64,000 bases of DNA from Pedobacter metabolipauper (GCF_004362715.1 NZ_SNYC01000003.1:1117601-1181600); one strand, 5' to 3'; counted from the first letter of the stretch, positions 8,491 to 17,776 are shown. Notes: a model not told the origin generated them from the sequence alone. Translations and numbers: made by a program.

Positions 8491-9591
8491 TTATTTACCG
8501 AGAATAAGTGCAAAAGATAAGTAATACGTTTGGTTATATCTGCCAATATCATAACCAACAGAAGGCATAAAGGAGCCCATTGTTAAACTAAATCCAAGTT
8601 TAGCACCATAATTGAAATTCCCAAATTCAGGGATAACTCCGGATGCAATTACAGCGTCCGGTTGTTTGGTACTCCATAAATTAAGTCCGGCGTATGGAAT
8701 CACATTAAACCAGATTGGCTGTTTTCCACTTTGAAAGTATTGGTGGGTACCGATCTTAAAACCAGTAACCAATGGAAGGTCTAAATGATGAAGCCTATGC
8801 TTAATTCCTGAAAATGATCCGCTGCGAACGCCAAACTGCAACCCCGGCTGAAAGTAAAACTTCCGCGCTCTGTAATCCATAAAATAGGTGAACTGATAGC
8901 CTGGTAAATAATGGCGCTCTGAATGGTCCATATCATTTAAACGGATCCCGAGCGATACACCAGGCTTCCATTTGCTAAACATAGCCACATAATACATTTT
9001 CATAAACCTGCTGGGTTTACGGGACATGATGATCTGGTATTCGCGATCGGCAATGCTATCTGGTTTGGGCTTTCTGATCTGAGCGCCCGAAGTAAGATCT
9101 GAAGGCAATTTCAGCACACTATCATCTGCTGCATTCAGCTGGCTGTCCTTTGTCAATGCGGCAACATCTGAAACCGGTTTCATCATGGAGCTTGGCGAAC
9201 CAACATTGCTGATGAATTCTTTAAACTGCTTTAATTTCACCCCACCTACCAGGTGTTTTAAAATGACCTCGTCCGGATTAATGATATAAAAATCAGGGAT
9301 CCCCACATTCTTAAATTTCAGATATACCCGTTTGCCTTTTTCTGTATCGATGTCCAGCTTTAAGGCGACAAAGTTTTTAGTGACGTAATTTGTGATGCTG
9401 GCATCCGGAAAGATCATCTGCTGCATGTATTGACATGGTCCGCACCAGGTTGCCGTAAAATAAAGCAATACCTGTTTATCCTCAGTTTTGGCTTTTAGCA
9501 GTGCCTGCTGATACGTACCCGGAAAAAAGTCTATTGCATACATCGGCAGTGCAAAGAAAAGAAATAGAATTGTTGAATAAAATGGTTTCAT
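8491..9591 (-). CDS. Secreted thioredoxin domain fused to an outer-membrane beta-barrel
   Basis: A 366-residue protein from ATG at 9591 (an upstream ATG at 9621 would put ten polar residues before the signal peptide). Signal peptide 1-19 (ending PMYA); thioredoxin fold at about 24-130 with C50/C53 in TWCGPCQ and a cis-proline at P99 in VGIPDF; a polar linker at about 131-195; then about 170 residues (about 200-366) of amphipathic, aromatic-rich strands (for example GYQFTYFMDYRARKFYFQPG) ending in YYLSFALILGK, typical of a PorT/OmpA-like barrel. The product would place a redox-active thioredoxin in the periplasm, tethered to the outer membrane. It heads the operon with the ECF sigma factor and anti-sigma-like gene. 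The barrel call rests on strand pattern only. Confidence 0.75.
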   Translation of the reverse strand: MKPFYSTILFLFFALPMYAIDFFPGTYQQALLKAKTEDKQVLLYFTATWCGPCQYMQQMIFPDASITNYVTKNFVALKLDIDTEKGKRVYLKFKNVGIPDFYIINPDEVILKHLVGGVKLKQFKEFISNVGSPSSMMKPVSDVAALTKDSQLNAADDSVLKLPSDLTSGAQIRKPKPDSIADREYQIIMSRKPSRFMKMYYVAMFSKWKPGVSLGIRLNDMDHSERHYLPGYQFTYFMDYRARKFYFQPGLQFGVRSGSFSGIKHRLHHLDLPLVTGFKIGTHQYFQSGKQPIWFNVIPYAGLNLWSTKQPDAVIASGVIPEFGNFNYGAKLGFSLTMGSFMPSVGYDIGRYNQTYYLSFALILGK

Positions 9592-9733
9592 ATATTTTGT
9601 GTTATAACCACATAATGCCATTTGAACATCAAACGTTGCCTGGATCTTTGTAAATAGTCCGTTAATTATTGCGTTACTGTTTTAATCGGATAAAATGATG
9701 TTTATATTGTCCCGACATTTCAAATCCAATTAC

Positions 9734-10657
9734 ATGCGTATTCCGATCAAACTGGCTTTCTTATTTTTTTTCATTACCGCAACCGTCTCTGCCCAACAGC
9801 TAAATGTGGCTACATTTAACATCCGGTATAAGAATGGCGGAGATGAGAGAAAGGGAAATGGCTGGGATAAGCGCGGACCTGTTGTGGCAGATATCATCAA
9901 ATTTCATGACTTTGACATCTTTGGTACACAGGAGGTATTACACAGCCAGCTGGAAGATCTTTCAGCAAACCTCAGTCCTTACAGCCACATTGGTGTAGGG
10001 CGCAATAATGGAAAAGAAGCCGGTGAATATGCCGCCATTTTTTACAAGAAAGAAAAATTTAAACTGATCAGCAGTGGTAATTTCTGGCTATCAGAACGCA
10101 CAGATTCACCCAACACCGGCTGGGATGCTGCGCTGCCGAGAATCTGTTCATGGGGACAATTTGAATACATCGGTACAGGAATTACCTTCTATTTTTTCAA
10201 TACCCACTTTGACCATGTTGGTATTAAAGCGAGGTCTGAAAGCGCAAAGCTAATTCTCAGAAAGATCAAAGAACTTGCCGGTGATCATCCGACCATCCTA
10301 ACCGGTGATTTTAATGTAGATCAAACCAATGAGATCTATACCATTTTAACCGGTTCACAGCTGGCAGATGCCTACGAAACGGCCCAGTTCAGATATGCTA
10401 CAAATGGAACATTTAACCATTTTGATATCAATACCAAAACCAACAGCCGGATAGACCATATCCTGCTTTCAAAATGTATCGTTGTAAAAAGATATGGTAT
10501 CTTAACGGATACCTACAGAGCTGAATCTAAAGACAAAAAAGAAGTAAATACATCCGGCAACTTTCCAAAGGAGTTATCTCTGCAAAGTTATGAAGCTAAA
10601 TTACCATCAGACCATTTTCCGGTGATGGTAGTTGTAGATTTGGAGAAATGTAAATAA
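9734..10657 (+). CDS. Secreted endonuclease/exonuclease/phosphatase-family hydrolase
   Basis: A 307-residue metal-dependent phosphoesterase of the DNase I/sphingomyelinase fold. ATG at 9734 gives a clear signal peptide (MRIPIKLAFLFFFITATVSA); an ATG at 9695 would lengthen it by 13 residues. Family motifs: LNVATFNIRY, GTQEVL with the metal-binding glutamate at 66-67, LTGDFNVDQTNE, and the C-terminal SDHFPVMV with the catalytic histidine. The DNIxRIDHI-type element is present as SRIDHILLS. Likely exported to the periplasm or surface. The substrate (nucleic acid, sugar phosphate or phospholipid) cannot be decided. Confidence 0.87.
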   Translation: MRIPIKLAFLFFFITATVSAQQLNVATFNIRYKNGGDERKGNGWDKRGPVVADIIKFHDFDIFGTQEVLHSQLEDLSANLSPYSHIGVGRNNGKEAGEYAAIFYKKEKFKLISSGNFWLSERTDSPNTGWDAALPRICSWGQFEYIGTGITFYFFNTHFDHVGIKARSESAKLILRKIKELAGDHPTILTGDFNVDQTNEIYTILTGSQLADAYETAQFRYATNGTFNHFDINTKTNSRIDHILLSKCIVVKRYGILTDTYRAESKDKKEVNTSGNFPKELSLQSYEAKLPSDHFPVMVVVDLEKCK

Positions 10658-10667
10658 ATTCGGGTAG

Positions 10668-12278
10668 ATGAATATGACTTACCAGAGACTGAATAGTGAG
10701 AAATTATTAGAGATCTTATCTTTATCAGATAATGCGACAGCCATTTATACAGGTGCAGACATCGTGATCCAGTCTGCAAATGAAGCCATGCTTAAATTTT
10801 TAGGTAAAGATAAAAGCATTATAGGAATGCGCTTCGCAGAAGCGGTCCCGGAATTGGTCGGTCAGCCATTTATTGGACAGTTGCAGGAGGTATGGAGCAC
10901 CGGTAAAACCTATTCGGCATATGACACTGTAGCGGAGCTGATGATCAATGGAAAACTGGAAAAATCTTATTTTGACTTTAAATACCGCGCTATAAAGAAC
11001 GATAACGGCGAAGTATACTGCATTTTACATACCGCAACTGATGTGACGGAACGCTTTCTAAACCGCATTAGTTTAAAAGAGATACAAATTCGTGAGCAAT
11101 CCCTGATTGAGGAACTGGCCGCTTCCAATGAGGAGCTGACCACTACGAATGAAGAATTGCTGGCCATGAACGATAAGCTCAGCGATTCTGCCGAAGAGCA
11201 GGTACATGCCAGAAAAGATCTTGAAAAACTAACGGATACCTTGCAGCAAGCCATGAACTCTGCCCAATTGGGAATCTGGAGTGCTGAACTGGTTACGGGT
11301 AAACTGACCATATCGGAACTTGGAAAACAAATTCATGGTATTGCAGACGATAAAGAGATTAGCCTCGAAGATGCTAAAAAGATGATCGATCCGGACTTCC
11401 TGGATAAGATCATCAGCACAGTCAGAAAAGCAATAAATTCTGATCACAACTTTGAACTGGAATACATTATTTTCCCGGCAGACGGCAGTAAGTCTAAATG
11501 GCTTAAATGTACTGGAAAAACCTATTTCAATCCTCAAAATAAACCCGCAGCCATTTCAGGGATCATACGGGATATTACCGAACAAAAGCAGGATGAACTG
11601 CGCAAAAATGACTTTATTGGTATGGTAAGCCACGAGTTAAAAACACCGCTTACCTCATTAAAGGGATATGTTCAGCTGCTGCTGTCCAAATCCAAAAAGC
11701 AGGAAGACAGCTTTGCCGTAAATGCACTTTCAAAGGTTGAGATCCAGGTGAGTAAAATGACGGCAATGATCAATGGTTTTTTAAACCTTTCCAGGCTTGA
11801 ATCTGGCAAGATCCATCTGCAAAAGCAGGATTTTGACATTGACGTACTGATTGAAGAAATTATTGACGATGCGCGCATCACCACCATCAACCACATCATT
11901 ACCCTGCACCCCTGCGAGAAACTGATCGTAAACGCCGACCGGGATAAAATTGGCCAGGTAATTTCCAACCTGTTAAGCAATGCGGTTAAGTATTCACCAA
12001 AAGGCAGATCAATCGAAGTAAACTGTCACCTTAATAACGAGATGGCCGAGATCAGTATCAAGGATGAGGGAATGGGAATTAAGCCCCAGGATGTAGATAA
12101 GCTATTTGAGCGGTACTACCGGATAGAGAATAAACATACGGAACACATATCCGGATTTGGAATCGGCTTATACCTTTGCTCAGAAATCGTAGTACGTCAT
12201 AAAGGTAAAATCTGGGTAGAGAGCCAAAGTGGTGTGGGGTCTACCTTCTACTTTAACTTACCATTGTCAACGGCTTAA
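10668..12278 (+). CDS. Soluble PAS-domain histidine kinase
   Basis: A 536-residue sensor kinase with no membrane segment, so cytoplasmic. Order: PAS 1 (about 12-128, ending ATDVTERF), a coiled coil at about 135-190 with repeats of NEEL, PAS 2 (about 190-305, ending IRDITEQK), HisKA with H322 in SHELKTPLTS, and an ATPase domain with NLLSNAVKY, DEGMGIKP and GFGIGLYL boxes. No response-regulator gene is next to it. It starts 10 bases after the phosphatase-family gene, perhaps by read-through. The PAS ligand is unknown. Confidence 0.9.
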   Translation: MNMTYQRLNSEKLLEILSLSDNATAIYTGADIVIQSANEAMLKFLGKDKSIIGMRFAEAVPELVGQPFIGQLQEVWSTGKTYSAYDTVAELMINGKLEKSYFDFKYRAIKNDNGEVYCILHTATDVTERFLNRISLKEIQIREQSLIEELAASNEELTTTNEELLAMNDKLSDSAEEQVHARKDLEKLTDTLQQAMNSAQLGIWSAELVTGKLTISELGKQIHGIADDKEISLEDAKKMIDPDFLDKIISTVRKAINSDHNFELEYIIFPADGSKSKWLKCTGKTYFNPQNKPAAISGIIRDITEQKQDELRKNDFIGMVSHELKTPLTSLKGYVQLLLSKSKKQEDSFAVNALSKVEIQVSKMTAMINGFLNLSRLESGKIHLQKQDFDIDVLIEEIIDDARITTINHIITLHPCEKLIVNADRDKIGQVISNLLSNAVKYSPKGRSIEVNCHLNNEMAEISIKDEGMGIKPQDVDKLFERYYRIENKHTEHISGFGIGLYLCSEIVVRHKGKIWVESQSGVGSTFYFNLPLSTA

Positions 12279-12287
12279 ATTTATCTT

Positions 12288-12956
12288 ATGAAAATCTTGC
12301 GGGTTACGTTATTTCTGGCATTCCTTTCTTTATCTGTTAGCGCACAATCTGTATATGTACGCCTAATAACAAATAAAGGCAACATCATCTTACGCTTATA
12401 TGATGAAACCCCTAAACACAGGGATATGTTCCTTAAGAGCATTAAGGAGGGAGTATATAGAGATGCCTTGTTTAACCGGGTGATCAAATCTTTTGTAAGC
12501 CAGGGTGGTGAGCTGGATGATTCGATCTTAAACCAGGAAAAACGACATCCGGAGATACCGGGAAAAAGACTTGCAGCCGAGATTAAACCTGGATTATATC
12601 ATAAAAAAGGCGCTTTAGGAGCTGGAAGAGATGATAACAAAGAAAAAAGCTCTTACTACAACCAGATCTACCTGGTAGATGGTAAACCGCAAACCGATGC
12701 ACAGCTCGATGCCATAGAACTAAAGAAAGGTATAAAATATACTGCCAAACAACGTGAGATTTACAAAACTGAAGGTGGCATTCCGCGCCTGGATCAGGAT
12801 TACACCATATTTGGAGAAATTGTTGAAGGAATGGATATTGCCGATCAGATCAACTCAGTGGCCACCGATAAAAATGACGTGCCACTATCCCCTGTTGTAT
12901 TCAAAGCAGTCGTACTTTCTAAAAAGGAAGCTGTCCGGTTAAAACTTAACCCGTAA
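12288..12956 (+). CDS. Exported cyclophilin-type peptidyl-prolyl isomerase
   Basis: Speeds cis-trans isomerisation of X-Pro bonds during protein folding. A signal peptide (MKILRVTLFLAFLSLSVSAQ) directs it to the periplasm. The cyclophilin core shows GNIILRLYDETPKH, LFNRVIKSFVSQGG and the late DYTIFGEIVEGMDIADQI. At 222 residues it is longer than the minimal bacterial cyclophilin, because of an insertion (about 115-155) between two core strands, common in Bacteroidota homologues. The central KGALGAGRDDN replaces the usual GxLSMAN-type segment, so catalytic strength is uncertain. It follows the PAS kinase by 9 bases and overlaps the convergent barrel gene by 18 bases. Confidence 0.88.
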   Translation: MKILRVTLFLAFLSLSVSAQSVYVRLITNKGNIILRLYDETPKHRDMFLKSIKEGVYRDALFNRVIKSFVSQGGELDDSILNQEKRHPEIPGKRLAAEIKPGLYHKKGALGAGRDDNKEKSSYYNQIYLVDGKPQTDAQLDAIELKKGIKYTAKQREIYKTEGGIPRLDQDYTIFGEIVEGMDIADQINSVATDKNDVPLSPVVFKAVVLSKKEAVRLKLNP

Positions 12957-13541
12957 TCCAATCCCAACCTTAAATATATCCGTGATCTTTAAAGCCGTTG
13001 AATTCTGGAAGTAATTTACCAGGTAAAAATCGTTGGTATTAAACTCCGAGTATATGCTAACTGCCTTTAAGCCAGTTTTCTTCAACACCTCTTCTCCAAC
13101 AAACTGAAACTCATTACTGATGGATAAATGCGGACGAATGGCCTCTGACCAGTAATAATATCCCTTTGGATAGGTCTCTGACGGAAAATTAAAGCTCAGG
13201 TCCTTATGAAAGGTATAGGTAACAAAAACACCAGGATTAAAGGGGTAGATCTTAGCCCAATCACTAATCTTGATTACAAACGGCCTGTAAGCGAATTTGG
13301 CGGTAACAATATGGAGTTCACCCCCCTTGGATTCAGGCACGTAACCATAATTTATGTCCAGATTACCTCTTTTATTTTTAAAAAGTTCATACCCTCCCCC
13401 AACACTGAAATACCCTATACTACCTGCATATTGCATGATGGCCTCATCAGGAATTAAAAAGCGCTGCGCCTGAACTGGTCTTGCAAAACTTAAGGTTAAT
13501 ATAAAAAGAAGGGTTAAGGTTCTAGTAAAATATGCGTTCAT
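12939..13541 (-). CDS. Predicted outer-membrane barrel protein
   Basis: A 200-residue protein with a signal peptide (MNAYFTRTLTLLFILTLSFARPVQA) from ATG at 13541; an ATG at 13556 adds five residues. The mature part is a series of short amphipathic strands with glycine turns (for example GSIGYFSVGGGYELF) ending in KVGIGLRVKF, as in small outer-membrane barrels. I see no named domain. The start overlaps the end of the phosphoesterase gene by 20 bases, so the two are probably co-transcribed. Confidence 0.7.
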   Translation of the reverse strand: MNAYFTRTLTLLFILTLSFARPVQAQRFLIPDEAIMQYAGSIGYFSVGGGYELFKNKRGNLDINYGYVPESKGGELHIVTAKFAYRPFVIKISDWAKIYPFNPGVFVTYTFHKDLSFNFPSETYPKGYYYWSEAIRPHLSISNEFQFVGEEVLKKTGLKAVSIYSEFNTNDFYLVNYFQNSTALKITDIFKVGIGLRVKF

Positions 13542-14322
13542 AAGTAAGTTGATCATTGATAATTTTCACCAAAATAAATTCACTGGTCTCAGCAGATCCG
13601 GTTACGAGGTATGGAAAGGCAGAATTCTTGTAAGGACCGGCAGAGTAAACATGGGTATGACCATGAAGAGATGCTAAAAAGTGATCGGTTTGTGAAAAGA
13701 GTTTGGTATATGGATCAATCAGTTTCTGGTCAAAGTCGAGAGAAAATGGGGGAACATGAGAAACGGCAATAAAACCGTTCACCCCCTGCTGTGGCTGCAT
13801 TTCTTTACTAAGCCACTCCATATCCGGTACTTTGCCATTAAAGTTATATTCCCTGCTATTGGTGTCGTGGCATACAAACTTAATGCCCCTGTAAACAAAA
13901 GAGAAGTTCAATTCACCAAACATGCGTTGATACACTTCATTTCCCCTTGCTACCAGGTCGTGATTTCCAATTACGGTAATTACCGGCACGTTTACTTCGA
14001 GCAGGCGTTTGGCATACCAGTCCATCTCCTGTAACGTTCCGAATTCGGAAATATCACCGGCAACCAGTACCAGATCGAGATTGTCAATTGAATTTACTTT
14101 TTTAACAAGACCAGGAATCTCATTATAGGAACGCTGCGTATCGCCAGCCAAAACGACCTTAATGGTATCATTTTTTGGCGTTGCCGCAGTCAGTTTTTTA
14201 AGGGCAGCGGCATTTAGGTCTTTCAGCGAATTTTGATTAAACACTTGGTTTGGGCTGTATTCAAAAGAGTTACACCCCATTAAACACCCAATAATTAAAA
14301 TTAGCGGTAAAAAAAATCTCAT
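13522..14322 (-). CDS. Metallophosphoesterase lipoprotein
   Basis: Calcineurin-like phosphoesterase of 266 residues from ATG at 14322, which gives a lipoprotein signal peptide with lipobox LMGC. Metal-binding motifs in order: LAGDTQRS, LVAGDISEFG, GNHD, then AVSHVPPF and HGHTHVYSAG. These are the five signature blocks of the family. It should sit in the periplasm anchored to a membrane. The natural substrate cannot be read from sequence. The gene is the first of a likely two-gene unit with the barrel gene. Confidence 0.88.
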   Translation of the reverse strand: MRFFLPLILIIGCLMGCNSFEYSPNQVFNQNSLKDLNAAALKKLTAATPKNDTIKVVLAGDTQRSYNEIPGLVKKVNSIDNLDLVLVAGDISEFGTLQEMDWYAKRLLEVNVPVITVIGNHDLVARGNEVYQRMFGELNFSFVYRGIKFVCHDTNSREYNFNGKVPDMEWLSKEMQPQQGVNGFIAVSHVPPFSLDFDQKLIDPYTKLFSQTDHFLASLHGHTHVYSAGPYKNSAFPYLVTGSAETSEFILVKIINDQLTYERIFY

Positions 14323-14442
14323 ATTCAAATTTAAAAGACACATTATTCCAAAAACAGTGCCTTTTATTGTGCTTAAAAGCAGATTTTAGATTCAAATGAC
14401 GATAGTCCTGGCAGCTATTATCAATTCATCATAAATCACTCC

Positions 14443-15228
14443 TTATAATCCGGGAAGCTTTAATCCTGATTTAACGAGCGTAGTCATTAATTTTTCCTGA
14501 AATTCCATTTTAGCATCTATAAAACCATGTGCATTGAGCCATAGATTTAACATCACCTTATAACCATCAGATTCTATAGATGAAATGCCGATCCGGTAAG
14601 TGGGATCTTTTAATATATCCTTTGAAGATTTAATAGCAGATTCAATCTGGTTTTTAACTTCAGCATAATCCATGCTGTTTGCAAATTTCAACTCAATATC
14701 CAATCTTCTGCTTCCTGTTCTGCTGATGTTAATGATTACCTCATTAGACAACTTGCTATTTGGAACGATAACCGTTTTATTGTCGAAGGTGGTAATTATG
14801 GTATAAAAGATCTTAATGGTGGTTACGGTTCCCTCCTGTCCCTGGGCAATGATGTTATCCCCAACAGAAAAAGGCTTCAGGAACAGGATGATGATCCCGC
14901 TTGAAAAATTCTGCAGCGTGCCGGATAAGGCCAAACCCAATGCAACGGTAACGCCACCTAATATCGCTCCAAAAACAGTAATATCTATTCCTAAAATTTG
15001 AATGACCGCAATAACGAGCAGCACACGTAAAACAACGACCAGGAGACTGACCAGAAAAGGCTTTAAAGAGGGGTCTATTTTCTTTTTATGTAGTCCTGAA
15101 TTCAGCCATTTAGAAAATTGTTTAATTAACCACAGGCCGATAAACAATACCACAACTCCTAAAATAATTGGCGGTCCGTGAACGATGATCCAGTCTGCTG
15201 ATTTATCTTTAAAGTCTTTAAGATTCAT
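14443..15228 (-). CDS. mscS: Small mechanosensitive channel (MscS family)
   Basis: A 261-residue inner-membrane channel that opens on membrane tension in osmotic downshock. Helix 1 at about 17-39, helix 2 at about 60-82 and the pore-lining helix 3 at about 86-118 with glycine/alanine packing (GAILGGVTVALGLALSGTLQNF), then the cytoplasmic beta domain with the motif PFSVGDNI and IIVPNSKLSNEVIIN-type block (VIVPNSKLSNEV here), and the alpha/beta end. Length matches the short YggB type. It seems to be a single gene. Confidence 0.93.
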   Translation of the reverse strand: MNLKDFKDKSADWIIVHGPPIILGVVVLFIGLWLIKQFSKWLNSGLHKKKIDPSLKPFLVSLLVVVLRVLLVIAVIQILGIDITVFGAILGGVTVALGLALSGTLQNFSSGIIILFLKPFSVGDNIIAQGQEGTVTTIKIFYTIITTFDNKTVIVPNSKLSNEVIINISRTGSRRLDIELKFANSMDYAEVKNQIESAIKSSKDILKDPTYRIGISSIESDGYKVMLNLWLNAHGFIDAKMEFQEKLMTTLVKSGLKLPGL

Positions 15229-15461
15229 ATAAATTGTTTTATGGTTAACAACTACATTAGAAATTTTGTTTAATAAAGGGCTATATTAATGTTAAAACAC
15301 CAGTATTGTTAACTATTCTGATCGAAGATTAATGCGACTGATATCCGGCCAGGATCTATAGCTTTATATTACAGATTACCGGTCCGGTTTTAGTATGATG
15401 ACCTGAATTTCTGAAAAGCAGGTAAATTAGTGTGCTATTTCTGTAAAAGTGTTGATTTAAA
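15229..15461. other. Intergenic region between mscS and the PAS kinase gene
   Basis: Divergent 300-bp gap to 15528. I see no coding frame of note. The only clear signal is the promoter at 15462-15493 for the kinase. The mscS promoter is not obvious. Confidence 0.5.
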
Positions 15462-15493
15462 ATTGATTAAACCCACAATTTTAATTAAGTTTG
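15462..15493 (+). promoter_or_regulatory. Bacteroidota-type housekeeping promoter for the kinase/receiver pair
   Basis: ATTG at 15462-15465 (near the TTTG -33 consensus), a 20-base spacer, and TAAGTTTG at 15486-15493, an exact match to TAnnTTTG at -7. Transcription would start near 15500, about 29 bases before the kinase ATG at 15529. Confidence 0.6.
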
Positions 15494-15528
15494 AGAGCTG
15501 AATAACATGAACAATCAACGCTTTCTTA

Positions 15529-17367
15529 ATGGATAACCAACTCGAACTCTATAAAAAGGCAGCAGAGCTAGCCAATATAGGCACCTGGGAATTTGATTTA
15601 GAAAATGACCAGTTGTTTTGGGATCCCATTACGCGGAAGATCTATGAAGTTGATGAAGATTATTCGCCCTCACTCCTGGAGGCCTATTCATTTTATGTAT
15701 CAAAAATTGAAAGCATTGAAGAGGATCTCAAGAGATTAATTTCCAATAAAAAGAATATTGTAGACCGCCGTCAGATCCAGACCACCTCTGGCAAATTAAA
15801 ATGGATAGAAATAAATGCCCATACGGAGTTTGAAGATGTTAACTGCGTTAAGTTATTTGGAACAATTCAGGATATAACCAGTCACAGGAGACTTCTGGAG
15901 ACGCTTGAGATCAATCATAACCGTTTTTACAATGCTTTTGACCATGCCCCAATTGGGATGGCCCTGGTTTCTCCCAGCGGCAAATGGATTAAGGTAAACA
16001 CCAGTTTGTGTGCCACATTGGGCTATACGATGCATGAACTCATGATGATTGATTTCCAAAAGATCACACATCCTGATGATTTGGAACAAGACCTGAAAAA
16101 TGTTCAAAGTCTGCTGCAAAGGGAACGCAAGACCTACACCATGGAAAAGCGGTATTTCCATAAAAGCGGACAAGTAGTATGGGCTATGCTGAGTGTAACA
16201 CTGGCCTGGAATGCAGACAATACACCATCATATTTCATATCACAGGTTAAAGATATTACTGACCGCATTAAAAATACGGAGAAGCTTTTAAAAGAGCGCC
16301 AGCGACTGGATAATGTAATTGAGAGTACCCAGATCGGTACCTGGGAATGGGACCTGGTTAAAGACGTGATGTTATACGATACGCGCTGTTATCAGATGCT
16401 GGGCTATTCATCCGAAGAAAACTTTGACTCCTTATTAAAATGGTCAGGGGTTGTACACCCGGACGACATACCCGCTGCCAGAACTTGTTTGGAAGAATGT
16501 TTTAATAAAAATCTTGAATATTACAATTGCGAGTACCGAGTTAAGCATAAAAACGGTGAGTATCTATGGATTGAGAGTCAGGGGAAAATCATTGAATGGT
16601 CTGACGATAATAAGCCGCTTACGATGGTGGGTACCAGAAAGGACATTACTCTGCGAAAACTGAATGAGCAGGAACAAAAAAATACGATGCACATCATCAG
16701 TGAGCAAAATAAGAGATTGATCAATTTTGCACACATTGTTTCGCATAACCTGCGGTCTCATGCCGGAAACTTCCAAATGATGCTGGACTTGCTGACTCAG
16801 GAACATGATGAATCAGAAAAAGCATTGATCATAGACCTTTTAAAACAAAATGCAGAGAATCTTTCAGACACTATTGTAAACCTGAATTCTGTAGTAAATA
16901 TTCAGCTCCATGCAGCGGAGCAGATGAAACCTTTAAATTTATATCAGGAAATTAAAAAAACCCTGACTAATATCCGGGCACTTATAGAAAAGGAACACGC
17001 TGAATTTTCAATTTATGTGGATAAGGATCTTATTCTGAGCTATAATCCGGCATACATGGAGAGCATCTTGCTTAATTTCTTTACAAACGCAATTAAGTAT
17101 AGACATCCGGACAGACAACCCAAAGTAATTATTGCCGTAATTGCGGAAGGGGATAAACTTACATTAGAAATTAAAGACAACGGCCTTGGCATTGATCTGA
17201 GCTTACATGGAAATAAGCTTTTTGGCATGTACAAAACATTCCATGTACATGATGATGCGAGAGGAATCGGCCTTTTTATTACTAAAAATCAAATCGAAGC
17301 CCTGGGTGGGAAAATTGAGGTAGAAAGTGAAATCGGCATTGGTACAACTTTTAGAATATTATTTTAA
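15529..17367 (+). CDS. Soluble three-PAS histidine kinase
   Basis: A 612-residue cytoplasmic sensor kinase. Three PAS/PAC units at about 5-118, 128-248 and 255-378, each closing with a PAC-type DIT motif (QDITSHR, KDITDR, KDITLR). The phospho-acceptor is H406 in HIVSHNLRSHAGN, the variant H box common in Bacteroidota PAS kinases. The ATPase domain has FTNAIKYRHPD, DNGLGIDL and ARGIGLFI. It is followed after 7 bases by a single-domain receiver, likely its partner. No membrane segment. The signal is unknown but PAS domains of this sort often bind haem, flavin or small ligands. Confidence 0.9.
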   Translation: MDNQLELYKKAAELANIGTWEFDLENDQLFWDPITRKIYEVDEDYSPSLLEAYSFYVSKIESIEEDLKRLISNKKNIVDRRQIQTTSGKLKWIEINAHTEFEDVNCVKLFGTIQDITSHRRLLETLEINHNRFYNAFDHAPIGMALVSPSGKWIKVNTSLCATLGYTMHELMMIDFQKITHPDDLEQDLKNVQSLLQRERKTYTMEKRYFHKSGQVVWAMLSVTLAWNADNTPSYFISQVKDITDRIKNTEKLLKERQRLDNVIESTQIGTWEWDLVKDVMLYDTRCYQMLGYSSEENFDSLLKWSGVVHPDDIPAARTCLEECFNKNLEYYNCEYRVKHKNGEYLWIESQGKIIEWSDDNKPLTMVGTRKDITLRKLNEQEQKNTMHIISEQNKRLINFAHIVSHNLRSHAGNFQMMLDLLTQEHDESEKALIIDLLKQNAENLSDTIVNLNSVVNIQLHAAEQMKPLNLYQEIKKTLTNIRALIEKEHAEFSIYVDKDLILSYNPAYMESILLNFFTNAIKYRHPDRQPKVIIAVIAEGDKLTLEIKDNGLGIDLSLHGNKLFGMYKTFHVHDDARGIGLFITKNQIEALGGKIEVESEIGIGTTFRILF

Positions 17368-17374
17368 TAAAAAG

Positions 17375-17776
17375 ATGAAAAGAATAGACACGGCATGTGT
17401 GATTGATGACGACCAGATCTACACCTTTGGAATTAAGAAATTGATGGCAATTACTGAATTCAGTAACCACATCATGATCTTTAAGAATGGCGATGAAGCG
17501 CTAAAATATTTAAAACCTGTTATTGAGGATGCTGAATCTTTACCAGATGTGATCTTGCTGGACCTGAATATGCCAATTATTGATGGATGGCAGTTTTTAG
17601 ATGCTTTCATTAAGTTTAAACTCGCAAAAAAGGTCACCATTTATATTGTTAGTTCATCTATTGATACAAATGATTATGAGAAAGCCGCAAAATACAGTAT
17701 TGTAAACAACTTTTTTGTAAAGCCGATCCGAAAAGACGATCTGCAGCGGATCATGGAAGATTATGCTGCAAGATAG
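17375..17776 (+). CDS. Single-domain response regulator
   Basis: A CheY-like receiver of 133 residues with no output domain. The acidic cluster is DDDQ at 11-14, the phospho-acceptor is D63 in LLDLNMPIIDGW, and the lysine is in VKPIRKDDL. I chose ATG at 17375, eight bases after the kinase stop, because a start at 17327 would lie inside the kinase gene and precede no receiver fold. It should take phosphate from the upstream kinase and act by protein contact or as part of a phosphorelay. Confidence 0.88.
   Translation: MKRIDTACVIDDDQIYTFGIKKLMAITEFSNHIMIFKNGDEALKYLKPVIEDAESLPDVILLDLNMPIIDGWQFLDAFIKFKLAKKVTIYIVSSSIDTNDYEKAAKYSIVNNFFVKPIRKDDLQRIMEDYAAR

Noticed and set aside
15508-15537. Short frame starting at ATG 15508 before the PAS kinase start
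   Set aside because: It stops after nine codons, overlapping the kinase start. It could be a leader peptide, but there is no supporting signal.
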